Origin: Leekyejoonella antrihumi
Lineage (GTDB): Bacteria > Actinomycetota > Actinomycetes > Actinomycetales > Dermatophilaceae
Direction: 5' to 3'
Length of the DNA: 59,413 bases
Assembly: GCF_007845645.1 (NCBI RefSeq)
Contig: NZ_VCQV01000034.1
Coordinates: 1 to 59,413, forward strand
Shown: positions 50,841-59,413 of the stretch, piece by piece
How positions within the stretch are numbered: the first letter of the stretch is position 1
How the letters are laid out: each line of letters begins with the position of its first letter
Position numbers and translations under genes: made by a program
The notes under the pieces: generated by a model
The model's database searches: none
Seen by the model: only the letters and a program-made list of their open reading frames with translations
Told to the model about the DNA's origin: nothing

Positions 50841-51746
50841 CTAGTGGTTCGGCGATGGGCTCGCGGGCGTGGACGGACCCGCGTCCCAGGGCCGGGTGTG
50901 GCCGACCGCCTGCGCCTCCCAGTCCTTCATCCGGCGCAGCCCCTTGGGCCCACAGCGCGCCATGACGGACTCGACAATGCTCTCGACCAGCGCAAGCAGC
51001 GCGACGAAGGTGTCGAAGGGGACGGCCTCGACATCGACCGGGAGCACCACATCGGCAACAGAGGCGACCGGGGACATCCACCGGTCGGTGATCAGGATAA
51101 CGTCGATGCCGCGCCCCTTGGCCTGCTTGGCGAGCTCCAGAGCGGATTGCTCATAACGGCGCAGGTCAAACATGATGAGCACCGAGCGCTTCTTGGCGTC
51201 AAGGATCGAGCCGGCGTCATGACGAAGGGGCTCCTCGACGAAGAGCACGTTGCTGCGGACCTGGGAGAGCTGCAGCGCCATGATCCGCGCGACCGACGAT
51301 GAGAAGAAGCCGCCCGTCACGAGCACCTGCCTCGGCGAATCTGCAATGAGGACCGTGGCGGAAGTGAGCTCGGAGCACGGGGTCAGTTGCAAGGTGGCAC
51401 GGATCGCCTCCTCCCGGCGCTGCATCGACGCCGAGAACGGCGTGGACGGTTTGCGCTTGGAGCTCTGCGCGAGAGTGCGCAGGACGGGGCTGCTGGCACT
51501 GGCTGAGACCTCGGTGCGGAGCTGCCGTTGCATGTCGCTGAATCCGTCGAACCCCAGGTGAATCGCAAACCTGACCACCGTGGGTGCGCTCACCCCCACT
51601 GCCTCCGCGAGCGAGTGGCTGGTGCCAAGCCCCGACGCCGGGTAGTCGGAGAGTAAGCCACGGGCGACGCGGCGTTCAGCCTCGCTGAGATCGTCCATCA
51701 GCTCGTGAATCCGGGCAGATACGGCCGACGAATTGCCAACGTTCAT
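50841..51746 (-). CDS. MurR/RpiR-family transcriptional regulator
   Basis: A 301-residue regulator with an N-terminal HTH_6 domain (LSEAERRVARGLLSDYPASG, then SHSLAEAVGVSAPTVVRFAI and LGFDGFSDMQRQLR) and a C-terminal SIS domain (QVLVTGGFFSSSVARIMALQ; VLIMFDLRRYEQSALELAKQ; GIDVILITDRWMSPVA). SIS domains bind phosphosugars such as MurNAc-6-P in MurR. Here the divergent operon is for peptides, so the ligand may be another metabolite. AAGGAGAAAGCAGCC precedes the ATG at 51746. Confidence 0.9.
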   Translation of the reverse strand: MNVGNSSAVSARIHELMDDLSEAERRVARGLLSDYPASGLGTSHSLAEAVGVSAPTVVRFAIHLGFDGFSDMQRQLRTEVSASASSPVLRTLAQSSKRKPSTPFSASMQRREEAIRATLQLTPCSELTSATVLIADSPRQVLVTGGFFSSSVARIMALQLSQVRSNVLFVEEPLRHDAGSILDAKKRSVLIMFDLRRYEQSALELAKQAKGRGIDVILITDRWMSPVASVADVVLPVDVEAVPFDTFVALLALVESIVESVMARCGPKGLRRMKDWEAQAVGHTRPWDAGPSTPASPSPNH

Positions 51747-51990
51747 GGCTGCTTTCTCCTTCTGTATGCGTGAGGTCCGAGTGAGGCTCCGCACACCCGG
51801 GGCTTTCAGCTCCCGTGAATGAACAGTAACAGGATGCTAGTCAAAGTGCTGCAGTGAAATATCTGTAATAACGATTCGATAACGCTCTTCCCCGATCATG
51901 GCGCACTGAGTGGCCGTCTCCGTACTTTGGAAAGCACGCAGCCTTCCGGTCGGTTGGCCACGCAAGTCTTGAGGTGAGGAACGGTGAGCC
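51747..51990. promoter_or_regulatory. Divergent promoter region of rpiR and the peptide-uptake operon
   Basis: A 244-bp spacer that is notably AT-rich at about 51820-51890 (ATATCTGTAATAACGATTCG), where promoters and the RpiR site are expected. I could not find a convincing inverted repeat to name as the operator. Confidence 0.4.
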
Positions 51991-53565
51991 GTGAATCGTA
52001 AACTGGTGAGCATGGTCACGGTCGGCGCGCTGGCCGTCAGTGGAGCAGCCTTGAGCGGATGCGCAAGCAGCTCAACCAAATCGGGTGGCGCCTCGAAGAG
52101 CGCCGGCGCTCCGGTGCATGGTGGCAACCTGACGATCGCCCGGGCCCAGGACGCCAAGTCGATGAACAACATCCTGACCTTCGACAACTCGTCCATCTTC
52201 ATCTTCGAGCAGATCATGGAACCGCTCTTCACCGTCACGGCGGACGGGAAGGCCACCAAGCCATTGCTGGCCACGGGATACAAGGTCTCCGCAGACAAGA
52301 AGACCTACACGATCAACCTCCGGAAGGGCGTGAAGTTCTCCACAGGCAAGGAGATGACCTCCGCCGACGTGAAGTTCTCGATCGACCAGGATACGAAGCA
52401 TGCATCCACCGGGTGGGGCTTCATCAACAGCGCGATCCAGCAGGTCCAGGCGGCCGGCAAATACACTGTGGTCATCAAGCTGAAGCACGCCTGGGCACCG
52501 CTCATCGCCGACCTCGCGCTCTTCTCCAACGCAATCGTGCCGAACAACTACGACGGCAAGACCATGGCGGAGTTCTACCAGGCACCGGTTGGCACTGGAC
52601 CCTTCAAGTGGGGGCAGTGGAAGCGCGGGGAGTACCTCAAGCTCGTGGCCAACACCGGCTACTGGCAGAAGGGCAAGCCCTACCTGGACTCCGTGACCTG
52701 GAACGTGGTGCCCGACTCGAACACCCGTAAGCTGCAGGTCCAGGGCGGCCAGGCCGACATCGACGAGTACCCGGACTGGTCGACTTTCAAGTCGCTGGGC
52801 ACCGGTAGCAACGTCATCGCGAAGACCTTCCCCTCCACCGAGCTGGACTACCTCGCGTTCAACGAGAAGAAGAAGCCCTTCCAGGACGTGCACGTGAGGC
52901 GGGCGATCTCGGCCATGATTGACCGCTCCGCCATCAACAAGGCCGTCCTCTTCGGCAACGGCACGCCCGCAAACTCGCTTCTCATGCCGGGTGTTCCCTT
53001 CTACCAGAAGAGCACGCCCGGGATCATGAAGAATGACGCGCTGGCCAAGAAGGAGCTCGCCGCGTCGAGCGTGCCGAAGGGCTTCAGCACCACGTTGCTC
53101 ATCCCCTCTGGTGACGCATCCAAGCTGTCCACCGCGCAGATCATCCAGAACGACCTCCAGCAGTACAACATCAAGGTGACGATCAAGCAGCTCGACCCGA
53201 CCGCGAACCACAACGCTCAGCAGAACATGCAGTACGACATGGGCCTGTCGGCCTGGACGATGGACATTCCGGACCCTGACGAGTGGACGAGCTTCGCGAT
53301 CGATCCGGACGGTGGAGCGAAGTCGGCCTACACCAACTACCGCAGCGCCGAGGCGATCAAGCTCAACCGGCAGGCGCAGCAGTCGGTCGATCACTCGACG
53401 CGGGCCGAGCTCTACAACCAGTTGCAGGACGTCGTCGCCCACGATGCGCCGTTCGCCTTCCTCTACTACGCACCGTACGCCTACGGCGTCTCCGACAAGG
53501 TCCAGAATTTCAATGTCACGCCGTTGGGAAACTATCCGTTGACGGACGTCTGGAAGAGCAAGTAG
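51991..53565 (+). CDS. Peptide ABC transporter substrate-binding lipoprotein (SBP family 5)
   Basis: A 524-residue protein with a lipoprotein signal (MVTVGALAVSGAALSGC, lipobox LSGC at about residues 22-25) and a Ser/Lys linker. The family-5 domain follows: GGNLTIARAQDAKSMNNI, ADGKATKPLLATGYKVSADK, YTINLRKGVKFSTGKEMTSA, PVGTGPFKWGQWKRGEYLKL, HVRRAISAMIDRSAIN. It would capture di- or oligopeptides outside the membrane for the two permeases encoded next. GTG start. First gene of the operon, divergent from the RpiR regulator. Confidence 0.92.
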   Translation: MNRKLVSMVTVGALAVSGAALSGCASSSTKSGGASKSAGAPVHGGNLTIARAQDAKSMNNILTFDNSSIFIFEQIMEPLFTVTADGKATKPLLATGYKVSADKKTYTINLRKGVKFSTGKEMTSADVKFSIDQDTKHASTGWGFINSAIQQVQAAGKYTVVIKLKHAWAPLIADLALFSNAIVPNNYDGKTMAEFYQAPVGTGPFKWGQWKRGEYLKLVANTGYWQKGKPYLDSVTWNVVPDSNTRKLQVQGGQADIDEYPDWSTFKSLGTGSNVIAKTFPSTELDYLAFNEKKKPFQDVHVRRAISAMIDRSAINKAVLFGNGTPANSLLMPGVPFYQKSTPGIMKNDALAKKELAASSVPKGFSTTLLIPSGDASKLSTAQIIQNDLQQYNIKVTIKQLDPTANHNAQQNMQYDMGLSAWTMDIPDPDEWTSFAIDPDGGAKSAYTNYRSAEAIKLNRQAQQSVDHSTRAELYNQLQDVVAHDAPFAFLYYAPYAYGVSDKVQNFNVTPLGNYPLTDVWKSK

Positions 53566-53616
53566 AAGCCCCGAGACCTATTCGAAGCCCGGCAAGGTAG
53601 CGGAAGGTTCGACAGC

Positions 53617-54576
53617 ATGCTCAGCAGGCTCAAGTTCGTGCCGATGCGGCTCCTACAAGCGGTCCCGGTCGCGTTCGGGGTGACCCTCGTGGTCTTCTTC
53701 ATGGTTCATCTGATCCCGGGAAACCCGGCGGAGTCCATTCTTGGCGCCCAGGCGACACCGGCAAAAGTGGCTGCACTCACAGATCAGATGGGTCTCAATC
53801 AGCCCGTGGTTCAGCAGTACTGGCACTTTCTAAGCAACCTGGCGCACGGCAACCTTGGGGAGAGCTACACCTACCAGGTTCCGGTGCTGACGCTGGTATG
53901 GCAACGGGCTCCGGTGACCTTGCTCCTCGTGGCGTACTCGGTGGTCCTGATGCTGATCATCAGCATCCCGCTGTCCATGCTCGCCGCCTCCCGGCCAGGT
54001 CACGTTCGCGACCACGCGGTGCGCGTCATACCGCTCGTCGGACTGGGTATGCCGCAGTTCTGGGTAGGAGTGATGCTCCTGCTCGTCTTCGCGGTCGGCA
54101 CCGGTTGGTTCCCCGTCGGTGGATATGGGGACACCATGATGGATCACCTCTGGTACCTGTTCCTACCCGCGCTGACTCTCGCAATCTCGATCTCTCCGGT
54201 CATTATTCGCAGCCTTCGCGCCTCGATGTTGAACGTTCTGGAGAGCGACTACGTGGCGACCGCCAGGTCGAAGGGCGCGGGCGGGCGGTCGCTGTTCGCT
54301 GGCCACGTCCTGCGCAATGCGATCATTCCGGCCGTCAGCATCGTCGGAGTCAATCTCGGTTATCTGGTTGGAGGCACACTGGTGATCGAGAAGGTGTTTG
54401 CGATACCCGGGCTGGGATCGATGCTCATCGAATCGATATTCGCCCGCGACTTCCCCTCCGTTCAGGCGGTCGCTCTGTTCGTCGCGGTGTTCGTGGTCCT
54501 GGTCGGCGTGCTGACCGATGTGGTCTACACGCTGCTTGATCCTCGAGTGGACCTCACACAGCGGATGAACGCATGA
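53617..54576 (+). CDS. Peptide ABC transporter permease (DppB-like)
   Basis: A 319-residue integral membrane protein: LLQAVPVAFGVTLVVFFMVH, LIPGNPAESILG (family P-G-D/N-P motif), then LGLNQPVVQQYWHF-type spacer, and the EAA loop YVATARSKGAGGRSLFAGHV that contacts the ATPases. Six hydrophobic segments fit DppB. It overlaps the next permease gene by 4 bp (ATGA). Confidence 0.92.
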   Translation: MLSRLKFVPMRLLQAVPVAFGVTLVVFFMVHLIPGNPAESILGAQATPAKVAALTDQMGLNQPVVQQYWHFLSNLAHGNLGESYTYQVPVLTLVWQRAPVTLLLVAYSVVLMLIISIPLSMLAASRPGHVRDHAVRVIPLVGLGMPQFWVGVMLLLVFAVGTGWFPVGGYGDTMMDHLWYLFLPALTLAISISPVIIRSLRASMLNVLESDYVATARSKGAGGRSLFAGHVLRNAIIPAVSIVGVNLGYLVGGTLVIEKVFAIPGLGSMLIESIFARDFPSVQAVALFVAVFVVLVGVLTDVVYTLLDPRVDLTQRMNA

Positions 54577-55460
54577 CGACCTTCTCCTTGACCCATCGGT
54601 TCCGTCCGTCGCGACGCGAGGCACGCCCTGCCGCCCGGCGCCTACGGCCCTGGTATCAGAACCGGTCGCTGGTGGCGGGCCTGGTCATCGTCTGCATCAT
54701 GGTCCTGCTGGCCGTCCTGGCACCGGTGCTTGCTCCCTACAACCCGATTAAGCAGAATTTGAACGAAGCGCTGCAGGGACCGAGTGGCGCACACTGGCTC
54801 GGCACAGACAAGCTGGGTCGGGACGTTCTGTCCCGCCTGCTCTACGGCGCCCGGGTCGATCTGAGGATCGGCTTCCTCGCGGTGATCATCCCGTTCGTCG
54901 TCGGCACCATCCTGGGTGCGATCGCCGGCTACTTCGGTGGCTGGCTCGACATCATCATCATGCGGATTGTCGACGTTTTCTACGCGTTTCCGCTGTTCCT
55001 GCTGGTGATCGCCCTTGTCTTCGTCCTCGGGCCCGGTGAGAGCAGCATCTACCTGGCCATCGCGCTGGTGTCCTGGGTGTCCTACTGCAAGATTGTGCGC
55101 GGTGAGGTAATCGTCGCCAGACAGCAGGAATACGTGCAGGCGGCGCGGCTCGGCGGGCTGAATAACGCCCGCGTGCTCGGTCGGCACATCGGACCCAATG
55201 TGATCAGCCAGGCCATCACCTACGCGATGTCCGACATCGTCATGGACATCATGGTGATCGTCACCCTGGGGTACCTGGGGCTGGGAATCACACCACCCAC
55301 CGCCGAATGGGGCTCAATGATCGCCGACGCGCAGGAATTCATCACGACGCTGTGGTGGATGGCCGTCGTGCCCGGCGTGGCTGTGGTCATCACCGGGCTG
55401 GGCCTCTCGCTGATCGGCGACGGCCTGACCGATCTGCTGTCCCCCGAACGGAGGAAGTGA
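54573..55460 (+). CDS. Peptide ABC transporter permease (DppC-like)
   Basis: A 295-residue permease of the DppC group: cytoplasmic N-terminus, NRSLVAGLVIVCIMVLLAVL helix, APYNPIKQNLNEALQGPSGA, HWLGTDKLGRDVLSRLLYGA (family signature) and the EAA loop YVQAARLGGLNNARVLGRHI. It starts within the stop region of the DppB-like gene and its stop shares an A with the ATG of the first ATPase gene (TGATG), so translation is coupled along the operon. Confidence 0.92.
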   Translation: MTTFSLTHRFRPSRREARPAARRLRPWYQNRSLVAGLVIVCIMVLLAVLAPVLAPYNPIKQNLNEALQGPSGAHWLGTDKLGRDVLSRLLYGARVDLRIGFLAVIIPFVVGTILGAIAGYFGGWLDIIIMRIVDVFYAFPLFLLVIALVFVLGPGESSIYLAIALVSWVSYCKIVRGEVIVARQQEYVQAARLGGLNNARVLGRHIGPNVISQAITYAMSDIVMDIMVIVTLGYLGLGITPPTAEWGSMIADAQEFITTLWWMAVVPGVAVVITGLGLSLIGDGLTDLLSPERRK

Positions 55461-56473
55461 TGAGTGTCGTCGCGCTGTCGAGAACGGTCGAACCGCTGCT
55501 GAGTGTGCAACATCTGACCATCGGCATACCGAGCAGCGGTGGTGGCCACGCCACCTTGGTGCGTGACGTCTCCTTCGAGGTCGGGCCCGGCGTGCGATAC
55601 GGCCTGGTCGGAGAGTCTGGCTCGGGAAAGTCCATGACGTTGAAGGCAATAGCAGGGCTGCTCCCCCGCGGAGTCGAAGTGCTCGAGGGTGAGATCCACT
55701 TTGATGGCGACGACGTGCTGACGATGTCCCCCCATGAGCGACGTCGCATCATGGGTCCGAGGATGGCCATGATCTTCCAGGAGCCGATGACGGCGCTCAA
55801 CCCGACGACGCGGGTCGGCAAGCAGATTGCTGAGGGACCGCGACGCCACCTCGGCCTTTCTAAGGCGGACGCCCAGGAATTGGCCGTCGACATGATCAGG
55901 CGGACCGGCATACCTGATCCCGCTCGGCGTGCGCGTGCTTACCCGCACGAGCTGTCCGGCGGTTTGCGCCAGCGAATCATGATCGCCATGGCGTTGTCGT
56001 GCAAGCCGGCGCTGGTCCTCTGTGACGAACCGACCACGGCCCTGGATGTGACCGTTCAGGACCAGGTGCTGCGGCTGCTCGCGCAGCTGTGTGACGACAT
56101 GGGCAGCGCGCTCACCTTCGTCACCCACGACCTCGCGGTGGTCAGTCAGACCTGCAGTCGGCTCAGCGTGATGTACGCCGGCCGGATCATGGAGGAGGGC
56201 AACGTCCGGGAGGTCTACGAGGCGCCTCAGCACCCTTACACCGAGGCACTCTTCCAATCAGCCCCGGATTTCGATGACCCGGGCCGCAGACTCGCACCCA
56301 TCCCGGGGCTTCCGCCCTCCCTTACGGACCCGCCGCCCGGGTGCCCGTTCGCACCTCGCTGCCAATACGCCATCGAGTCGTGCAGCACGGGCAGCAAGCC
56401 GCTGGTCGAGGTCAGGCACCGCCACCTATCCGCCTGTGACCTCGCGGACCAGATCTTCGGAGGGACCAGATGA
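55460..56473 (+). CDS. Peptide ABC transporter ATP-binding protein (DppD-like)
   Basis: A 337-residue ABC ATPase: Walker A GESGSGKSMT, Q-loop MIFQEPMTALNP, signature LSGGLRQR, Walker B ALVLCDEPTTALDV and H-loop FVTHDLAVV. The C-terminal oligopeptide-transporter extension has a Cys-containing PPPGCPFAPRCQYAIESC motif, typical of the OppD/DppD family, where four Cys bind a [4Fe-4S] cluster. It overlaps the next ATPase gene by 4 bp. Confidence 0.93.
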   Translation: MSVVALSRTVEPLLSVQHLTIGIPSSGGGHATLVRDVSFEVGPGVRYGLVGESGSGKSMTLKAIAGLLPRGVEVLEGEIHFDGDDVLTMSPHERRRIMGPRMAMIFQEPMTALNPTTRVGKQIAEGPRRHLGLSKADAQELAVDMIRRTGIPDPARRARAYPHELSGGLRQRIMIAMALSCKPALVLCDEPTTALDVTVQDQVLRLLAQLCDDMGSALTFVTHDLAVVSQTCSRLSVMYAGRIMEEGNVREVYEAPQHPYTEALFQSAPDFDDPGRRLAPIPGLPPSLTDPPPGCPFAPRCQYAIESCSTGSKPLVEVRHRHLSACDLADQIFGGTR

Positions 56474-57468
56474 GCGCCGCGGAGCAGCCGGCCGCTGTGC
56501 TCGAGGTGCGGGAGGTGACGAAACGCTACGGACATGGCCGTAGGGATACGCTTCGTGCTCTCGACGGTGTCGACCTCACACTCCATCGCGGTGAGATTCT
56601 CGCGCTGGTCGGCGAGTCGGGATCGGGTAAGTCAACCCTCGCCAAGATCTTGGCCGGCAGCACCAGCCAGACGAGTGGTCAGGTGCTCTGTGACGGCGTC
56701 GAGATCACGGCCCGACGGCACTCCACGGCGCGGCGGCGAATCCAGATGGTCTTCCAGGACCCGTACTCCTCACTCAATCCGCGAATGACCGTGCGGTCCG
56801 CACTATCCGAGGTGCTCAGAGTCCATCGGGTCGTTCCGCGAGAGCAGATCGCCGAGGAACTGTCGCGGCTGATGTCGCTCGTCGGACTCGACGACTCCGC
56901 GCTGGATGCCTACCCCAGCCAGTTCTCCGGGGGCCAGCGACAACGCATCGCGATCGCCCGTGCGCTCGCGGTCCGTCCCGATATTCTCATCGCCGACGAG
57001 CCGGTCTCCGCCCTGGATGTTTCCGTGCAGGCAACGATCCTCGACCTTTTCGAGTCGTTGCGCTCCGAGCTCGGTCTCTCAGTCCTGTTCATCGCTCACA
57101 ATCTCGCGGTGGTGCAGCACCTGGCGGATCGGATCGCGGTGATGTATCTGGGACGGATCGCCGAAGTGGCGCAAACCGACACGCTCTTCGCATCGCCGGA
57201 ACATCCATACACGCAGGCACTCATCGCGTCGGTGCCGAGGATGCGACCGCGCGACCTGGAGCAACCACCTGCACTCGACGGCGAGCCGCCCAGTCCCATC
57301 CATCTGCCTACTGGCTGCCGATTCAACCCCCGCTGTGCCTACGCCCAGCCGACCTGTCTCATCGATGAGCCCGCCCTCGAGCGGGTCGCCGAAGGGCACA
57401 GCGTCGCCTGTTGGTTTGCCGGACAGCTGCAACAAGCCCCGACCAAGCAATCCGAGGAGTTCGCGTGA
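56470..57468 (+). CDS. Peptide ABC transporter ATP-binding protein (DppF-like)
   Basis: A 332-residue ABC ATPase: Walker A GESGSGKSTL, Q-loop MVFQDPYSSLNP, signature FSGGQRQR, Walker B DILIADEPVSALDV and H-loop FIAHNLAVV. The C-terminal LPTGCRFNPRCAYAQPTC motif repeats the Cys cluster of its partner. Its stop codon overlaps the GTG of the D-aminopeptidase gene by 4 bp, tying transport and hydrolysis together. Confidence 0.93.
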   Translation: MSAAEQPAAVLEVREVTKRYGHGRRDTLRALDGVDLTLHRGEILALVGESGSGKSTLAKILAGSTSQTSGQVLCDGVEITARRHSTARRRIQMVFQDPYSSLNPRMTVRSALSEVLRVHRVVPREQIAEELSRLMSLVGLDDSALDAYPSQFSGGQRQRIAIARALAVRPDILIADEPVSALDVSVQATILDLFESLRSELGLSVLFIAHNLAVVQHLADRIAVMYLGRIAEVAQTDTLFASPEHPYTQALIASVPRMRPRDLEQPPALDGEPPSPIHLPTGCRFNPRCAYAQPTCLIDEPALERVAEGHSVACWFAGQLQQAPTKQSEEFA

Positions 57469-58298
57469 AGGTCTATCTATCTTTCGACTTCGAAGGTGTC
57501 GCAGGCATCGTCGACTGGGCCCAGTGCCGAGAAGGTGGTGCCGGCTACGAGCTCGGCTGCCGGCTCATGCTCGGAGAGGTCAATGCCGCGATCGAGGGCG
57601 CAGTCGCTGGTGGCGCGGATGAGATCGTGGTCAACGACTCGCACTCGACCATGCGCAACCTCGATCCCGACGCACTGGCACATGAAGCCACCTACGTCTC
57701 CGGTCGGCACAAGCAGCTCTACATGATGCAGCGGTTGGACGTCTCGTTCGACGTCATCTTCCTCGTCGGGTACCACGGGTCCATCTCGGGTGAGACGTCG
57801 ACGCTTTCACACACCTACAACCCCGAGGTGTTCTCGGCCGCACGGGTCAACGGGATCGAGGTTGGGGAGAGCGGCATCAACGCTCTGGTCGCCGATCACT
57901 TCAATGTGCCCATCGGCCTGGTCACCGGTGACGACGTCACCCAGGCCCAGACAGCGCCCTTCGCCTCCCGCGCCGTCCAGGTCGTCACGAAGCACTCGGA
58001 CTCCCGGTTCAGTGCGACGAACCTGCATCCTGCGCAGTCGCGCCGGTTGATTCACGATGGCGCGAGAGAGGCCGTCGAGCGCGCCGCTGCGGGTGCGCTC
58101 GAGGTGCCGCGGCTGCAACGCCCGGTCCAGCTGGAGCTGGACGTGCAGACGGCCGACATGGCCGAGGTAGGCAGCTGGGTGAAGGGGGCCGAACGCGCGG
58201 GCACCCGCACGATCCGTATCGAGTCCGACGATTCCCTCGCCGCGTTTCAGTCGTTCGTCGCTGTCAACTACATCACTCGCCAGGCCGGCGGGCGTTGA
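57465..58298 (+). CDS. D-aminopeptidase (M55, DppA-like)
   Basis: A 277-residue zinc peptidase starting VKVYLSFDFEGVAGI. By residue number the expected ligands of Bacillus DppA are present: Asp8 and Glu10 (FDFEG), His60 (VNDSHS), His104 (VGYHGS), and Glu135 (NGIEVGE); His116 in LSHTYNPE fits the catalytic His. M55 enzymes release N-terminal D-amino acids such as D-Ala from short peptides. No signal peptide, so it acts on imported peptides in the cytoplasm. GTG start overlapping the ATPase gene by 4 bp. Confidence 0.92.
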   Translation: MKVYLSFDFEGVAGIVDWAQCREGGAGYELGCRLMLGEVNAAIEGAVAGGADEIVVNDSHSTMRNLDPDALAHEATYVSGRHKQLYMMQRLDVSFDVIFLVGYHGSISGETSTLSHTYNPEVFSAARVNGIEVGESGINALVADHFNVPIGLVTGDDVTQAQTAPFASRAVQVVTKHSDSRFSATNLHPAQSRRLIHDGAREAVERAAAGALEVPRLQRPVQLELDVQTADMAEVGSWVKGAERAGTRTIRIESDDSLAAFQSFVAVNYITRQAGGR

Positions 58299-58315
58299 GA
58301 AGGGGAACAGATCCT

Positions 58316-59242
58316 GTGCATGTCTTGTATTCGCGGAACGCTCCGCGCAACCGGCCCGGAGGGCCACTGCTGCTCATCCATGGCGGTGCGGGACCCCGCG
58401 CGACGGAGCTTGCGTTGCAGGCGTCTCAGCACTACGAGAAAGGGCTGGCCGATGCGATCGAGGCCGGTAGGGCGGCCCTGCTGGAGGGCGAGTCGGCTCT
58501 GGACGCGGTCTGCGCGGCCGTCGTTGCGCTGGAGGACAATCCGTTGTTCAATGCCGGCCGTGGTGCATCGCTGACCGACTGCGGCACGGCGGAGATGGAC
58601 GCGGCCGTCATGACGGGTGACGGGCACGCCGGGGCGGTGGCGGCCAGCAGGTTCATGCGCAACCCCGTGGTCGCCGCGCGGGCAGTGATGGAGCAGACGG
58701 ATCACGTCCTGGTGGTCGATCCCGGCATCGATCTTGCGGATCGATGGGGCATGCAACGGGAACCAACCGAATACTTCATCACCGCGCACCGGATGCGACA
58801 GCTCGAGGAGGTTCTCGCGCACAGACAGTCCGCACCGCGGTGCGGCACCGTCGGTGCGGTGGCAATGGATCTGGCGGGCAGCATCGCCTGCGCCACCTCC
58901 ACCGGGGGAATGGTTGGGCAGGCCGTGGGCCGCGTCGGCGACACGGGTCTCATCGGCGCGGGTTCATTCGCCAGTGAGCATTCCGCGGCGATCTCGTGCA
59001 CTGGAGAGGGCGAGGCCTTCATCCAGGGGGTTGTCGCCCACGACATCGCCGCGCGCATGAGATATGGCGGCTCCGACCTGACAGTGGCGCTGCGGGACAC
59101 CTACCAACAGGAGCTGAACCGGCGGGGTGCCACTGGTGGAACGATCGCGCTCACGCCCAGCGGGCAGGCGCTGATCGCCCACAACAGCAAGGCCATGTTC
59201 GCCGGCTACTGGGACGGAGACCAGGCCGAAACCTTTGTATGA
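58316..59242 (+). CDS. Isoaspartyl peptidase/L-asparaginase (plant-type Ntn hydrolase)
   Basis: A 308-residue precursor of the self-cleaving asparaginase family: LLLIHGGAGPRATEL, then LFNAGRGASLTDCGTAEMDA, FMRNPVVAARAVME, and the autocleavage/nucleophile site PRCGTVGAVAMD (Thr). STGGMVGQAVGRVGDTGLIG is the oxyanion/substrate loop. It would hydrolyse beta-aspartyl peptides or Asn. The GTG at 58316 with AGAAGGGGAAC upstream is preferred; a TTG at 58295 overlapping the D-aminopeptidase stop is also possible. Last visible gene of the operon. Confidence 0.9.
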   Translation: MHVLYSRNAPRNRPGGPLLLIHGGAGPRATELALQASQHYEKGLADAIEAGRAALLEGESALDAVCAAVVALEDNPLFNAGRGASLTDCGTAEMDAAVMTGDGHAGAVAASRFMRNPVVAARAVMEQTDHVLVVDPGIDLADRWGMQREPTEYFITAHRMRQLEEVLAHRQSAPRCGTVGAVAMDLAGSIACATSTGGMVGQAVGRVGDTGLIGAGSFASEHSAAISCTGEGEAFIQGVVAHDIAARMRYGGSDLTVALRDTYQQELNRRGATGGTIALTPSGQALIAHNSKAMFAGYWDGDQAETFV

Positions 59243-59413
59243 CGGGCGGATCCGGCGGGTCCAGCCGTTCGCGGCGGCCACGCACTGCGTCTAGCCTCCC
59301 TCTTTCATGTGGCGGCCAGTAACTGCTTGTGAGTGCCGTTGGGGCCGTGTGCGGGTGGTTTTGTCGGCCAGCGCATGCTGGTGGCCCGACTGGCGCGTCG
59401 GGTGGGCGGTTCT
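59243..59413. other. Non-coding tail of the window with a hairpin at 59368-59381
   Basis: No coding frame is supported before the window edge. CCAGC-GCAT-GCTGG at 59368-59381, extended by GGC/GCC, could be a weak terminator of the peptide operon, but it has no T-tract. Confidence 0.35.

Overview
The window is high-GC DNA with dense, short-spaced genes, frequent GTG starts and several 4-bp GTGA/ATGA gene overlaps. It contains mycothiol biosynthesis (MshB), a DDN-type deazaflavin reductase, a luciferase-like (possibly F420) oxidoreductase, a DUF222/HNH endonuclease and a single-chain acyl-CoA carboxylase. These point to an actinobacterium, most likely order Micrococcales (the Dermacoccaceae/Dermatophilaceae area is my best guess). 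No rRNA, convincing tRNA, CRISPR array, phage module or intact transposon was seen.

Layout. 1-9.7 kb: the 3' end of a DUF222-HNH gene, a repeat-rich spacer, endonuclease IV (nfo), a membrane protein, an ECF42-like sigma factor coupled to a DGPF/YCII protein, a small membrane protein with an L7/L12-like tail, mshB translationally coupled to an MFS exporter with a divergent HxlR regulator, and a PepE-like peptidase. 9.7-26.5 kb: a two-component remnant, an LLM oxidoreductase, the 1838-residue acyl-CoA carboxylase divergent from a MarR-MFS pair, VOC, AraC, amino-acid permease, deazaflavin reductase/MarR, PanE-like reductase, LtrA and an alpha/beta hydrolase. 26.7-33.4 kb: a broken uronate isomerase upstream of an intact mannonate dehydratase, a frameshifted S9 peptidase, NUDIX, a solute-binding protein without signal peptide, ArfB and an orphan gene with TGTAAT direct repeats. 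33.4-39.8 kb: YidC paralogue with a DUF6412-like partner, ornithine cyclodeaminase family, PRC-barrel, aldo/keto reductase, flavin monooxygenase, DUF2785-like protein and a methyltransferase fragment.

39.8-49.4 kb is a CoA-thioester catabolic island. A four-gene minus-strand operon (acyl-CoA dehydrogenase, BadH-like SDR, unusual crotonase, acyl-CoA ligase) faces a TetR gene across a perfect 16-bp palindrome, with two more ligases nearby. The gene set resembles beta-oxidation of an alicyclic acid such as cyclohexanecarboxylate. The crotonase lacks both hydratase glutamates and instead has a His/Asp pair spaced as I recall in 6-oxocamphor hydrolase, so it may be the ring-cleaving enzyme. This is the most interesting functional hypothesis here.

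50.0-59.2 kb: an RpiR regulator and SDR divergent from a six- or seven-gene operon: peptide-binding lipoprotein, two permeases, two ATPases, an M55 D-aminopeptidase and an isoaspartyl peptidase/asparaginase. It looks like a scavenging system for peptides with D-residues or isopeptide bonds, possibly from peptidoglycan.

A second theme is intergenic palindromes. Twelve intact gene pairs converge in the window. The eight close ones (3-37 nt apart) hold nothing, while all four wide ones (85-116 nt) hold palindromic or tandem hairpin repeats, and further members lie in other spacers and at the 5' end of a GNAT gene. Four loci are decayed or frameshifted (response regulator, uronate isomerase, S9 peptidase, methyltransferase).
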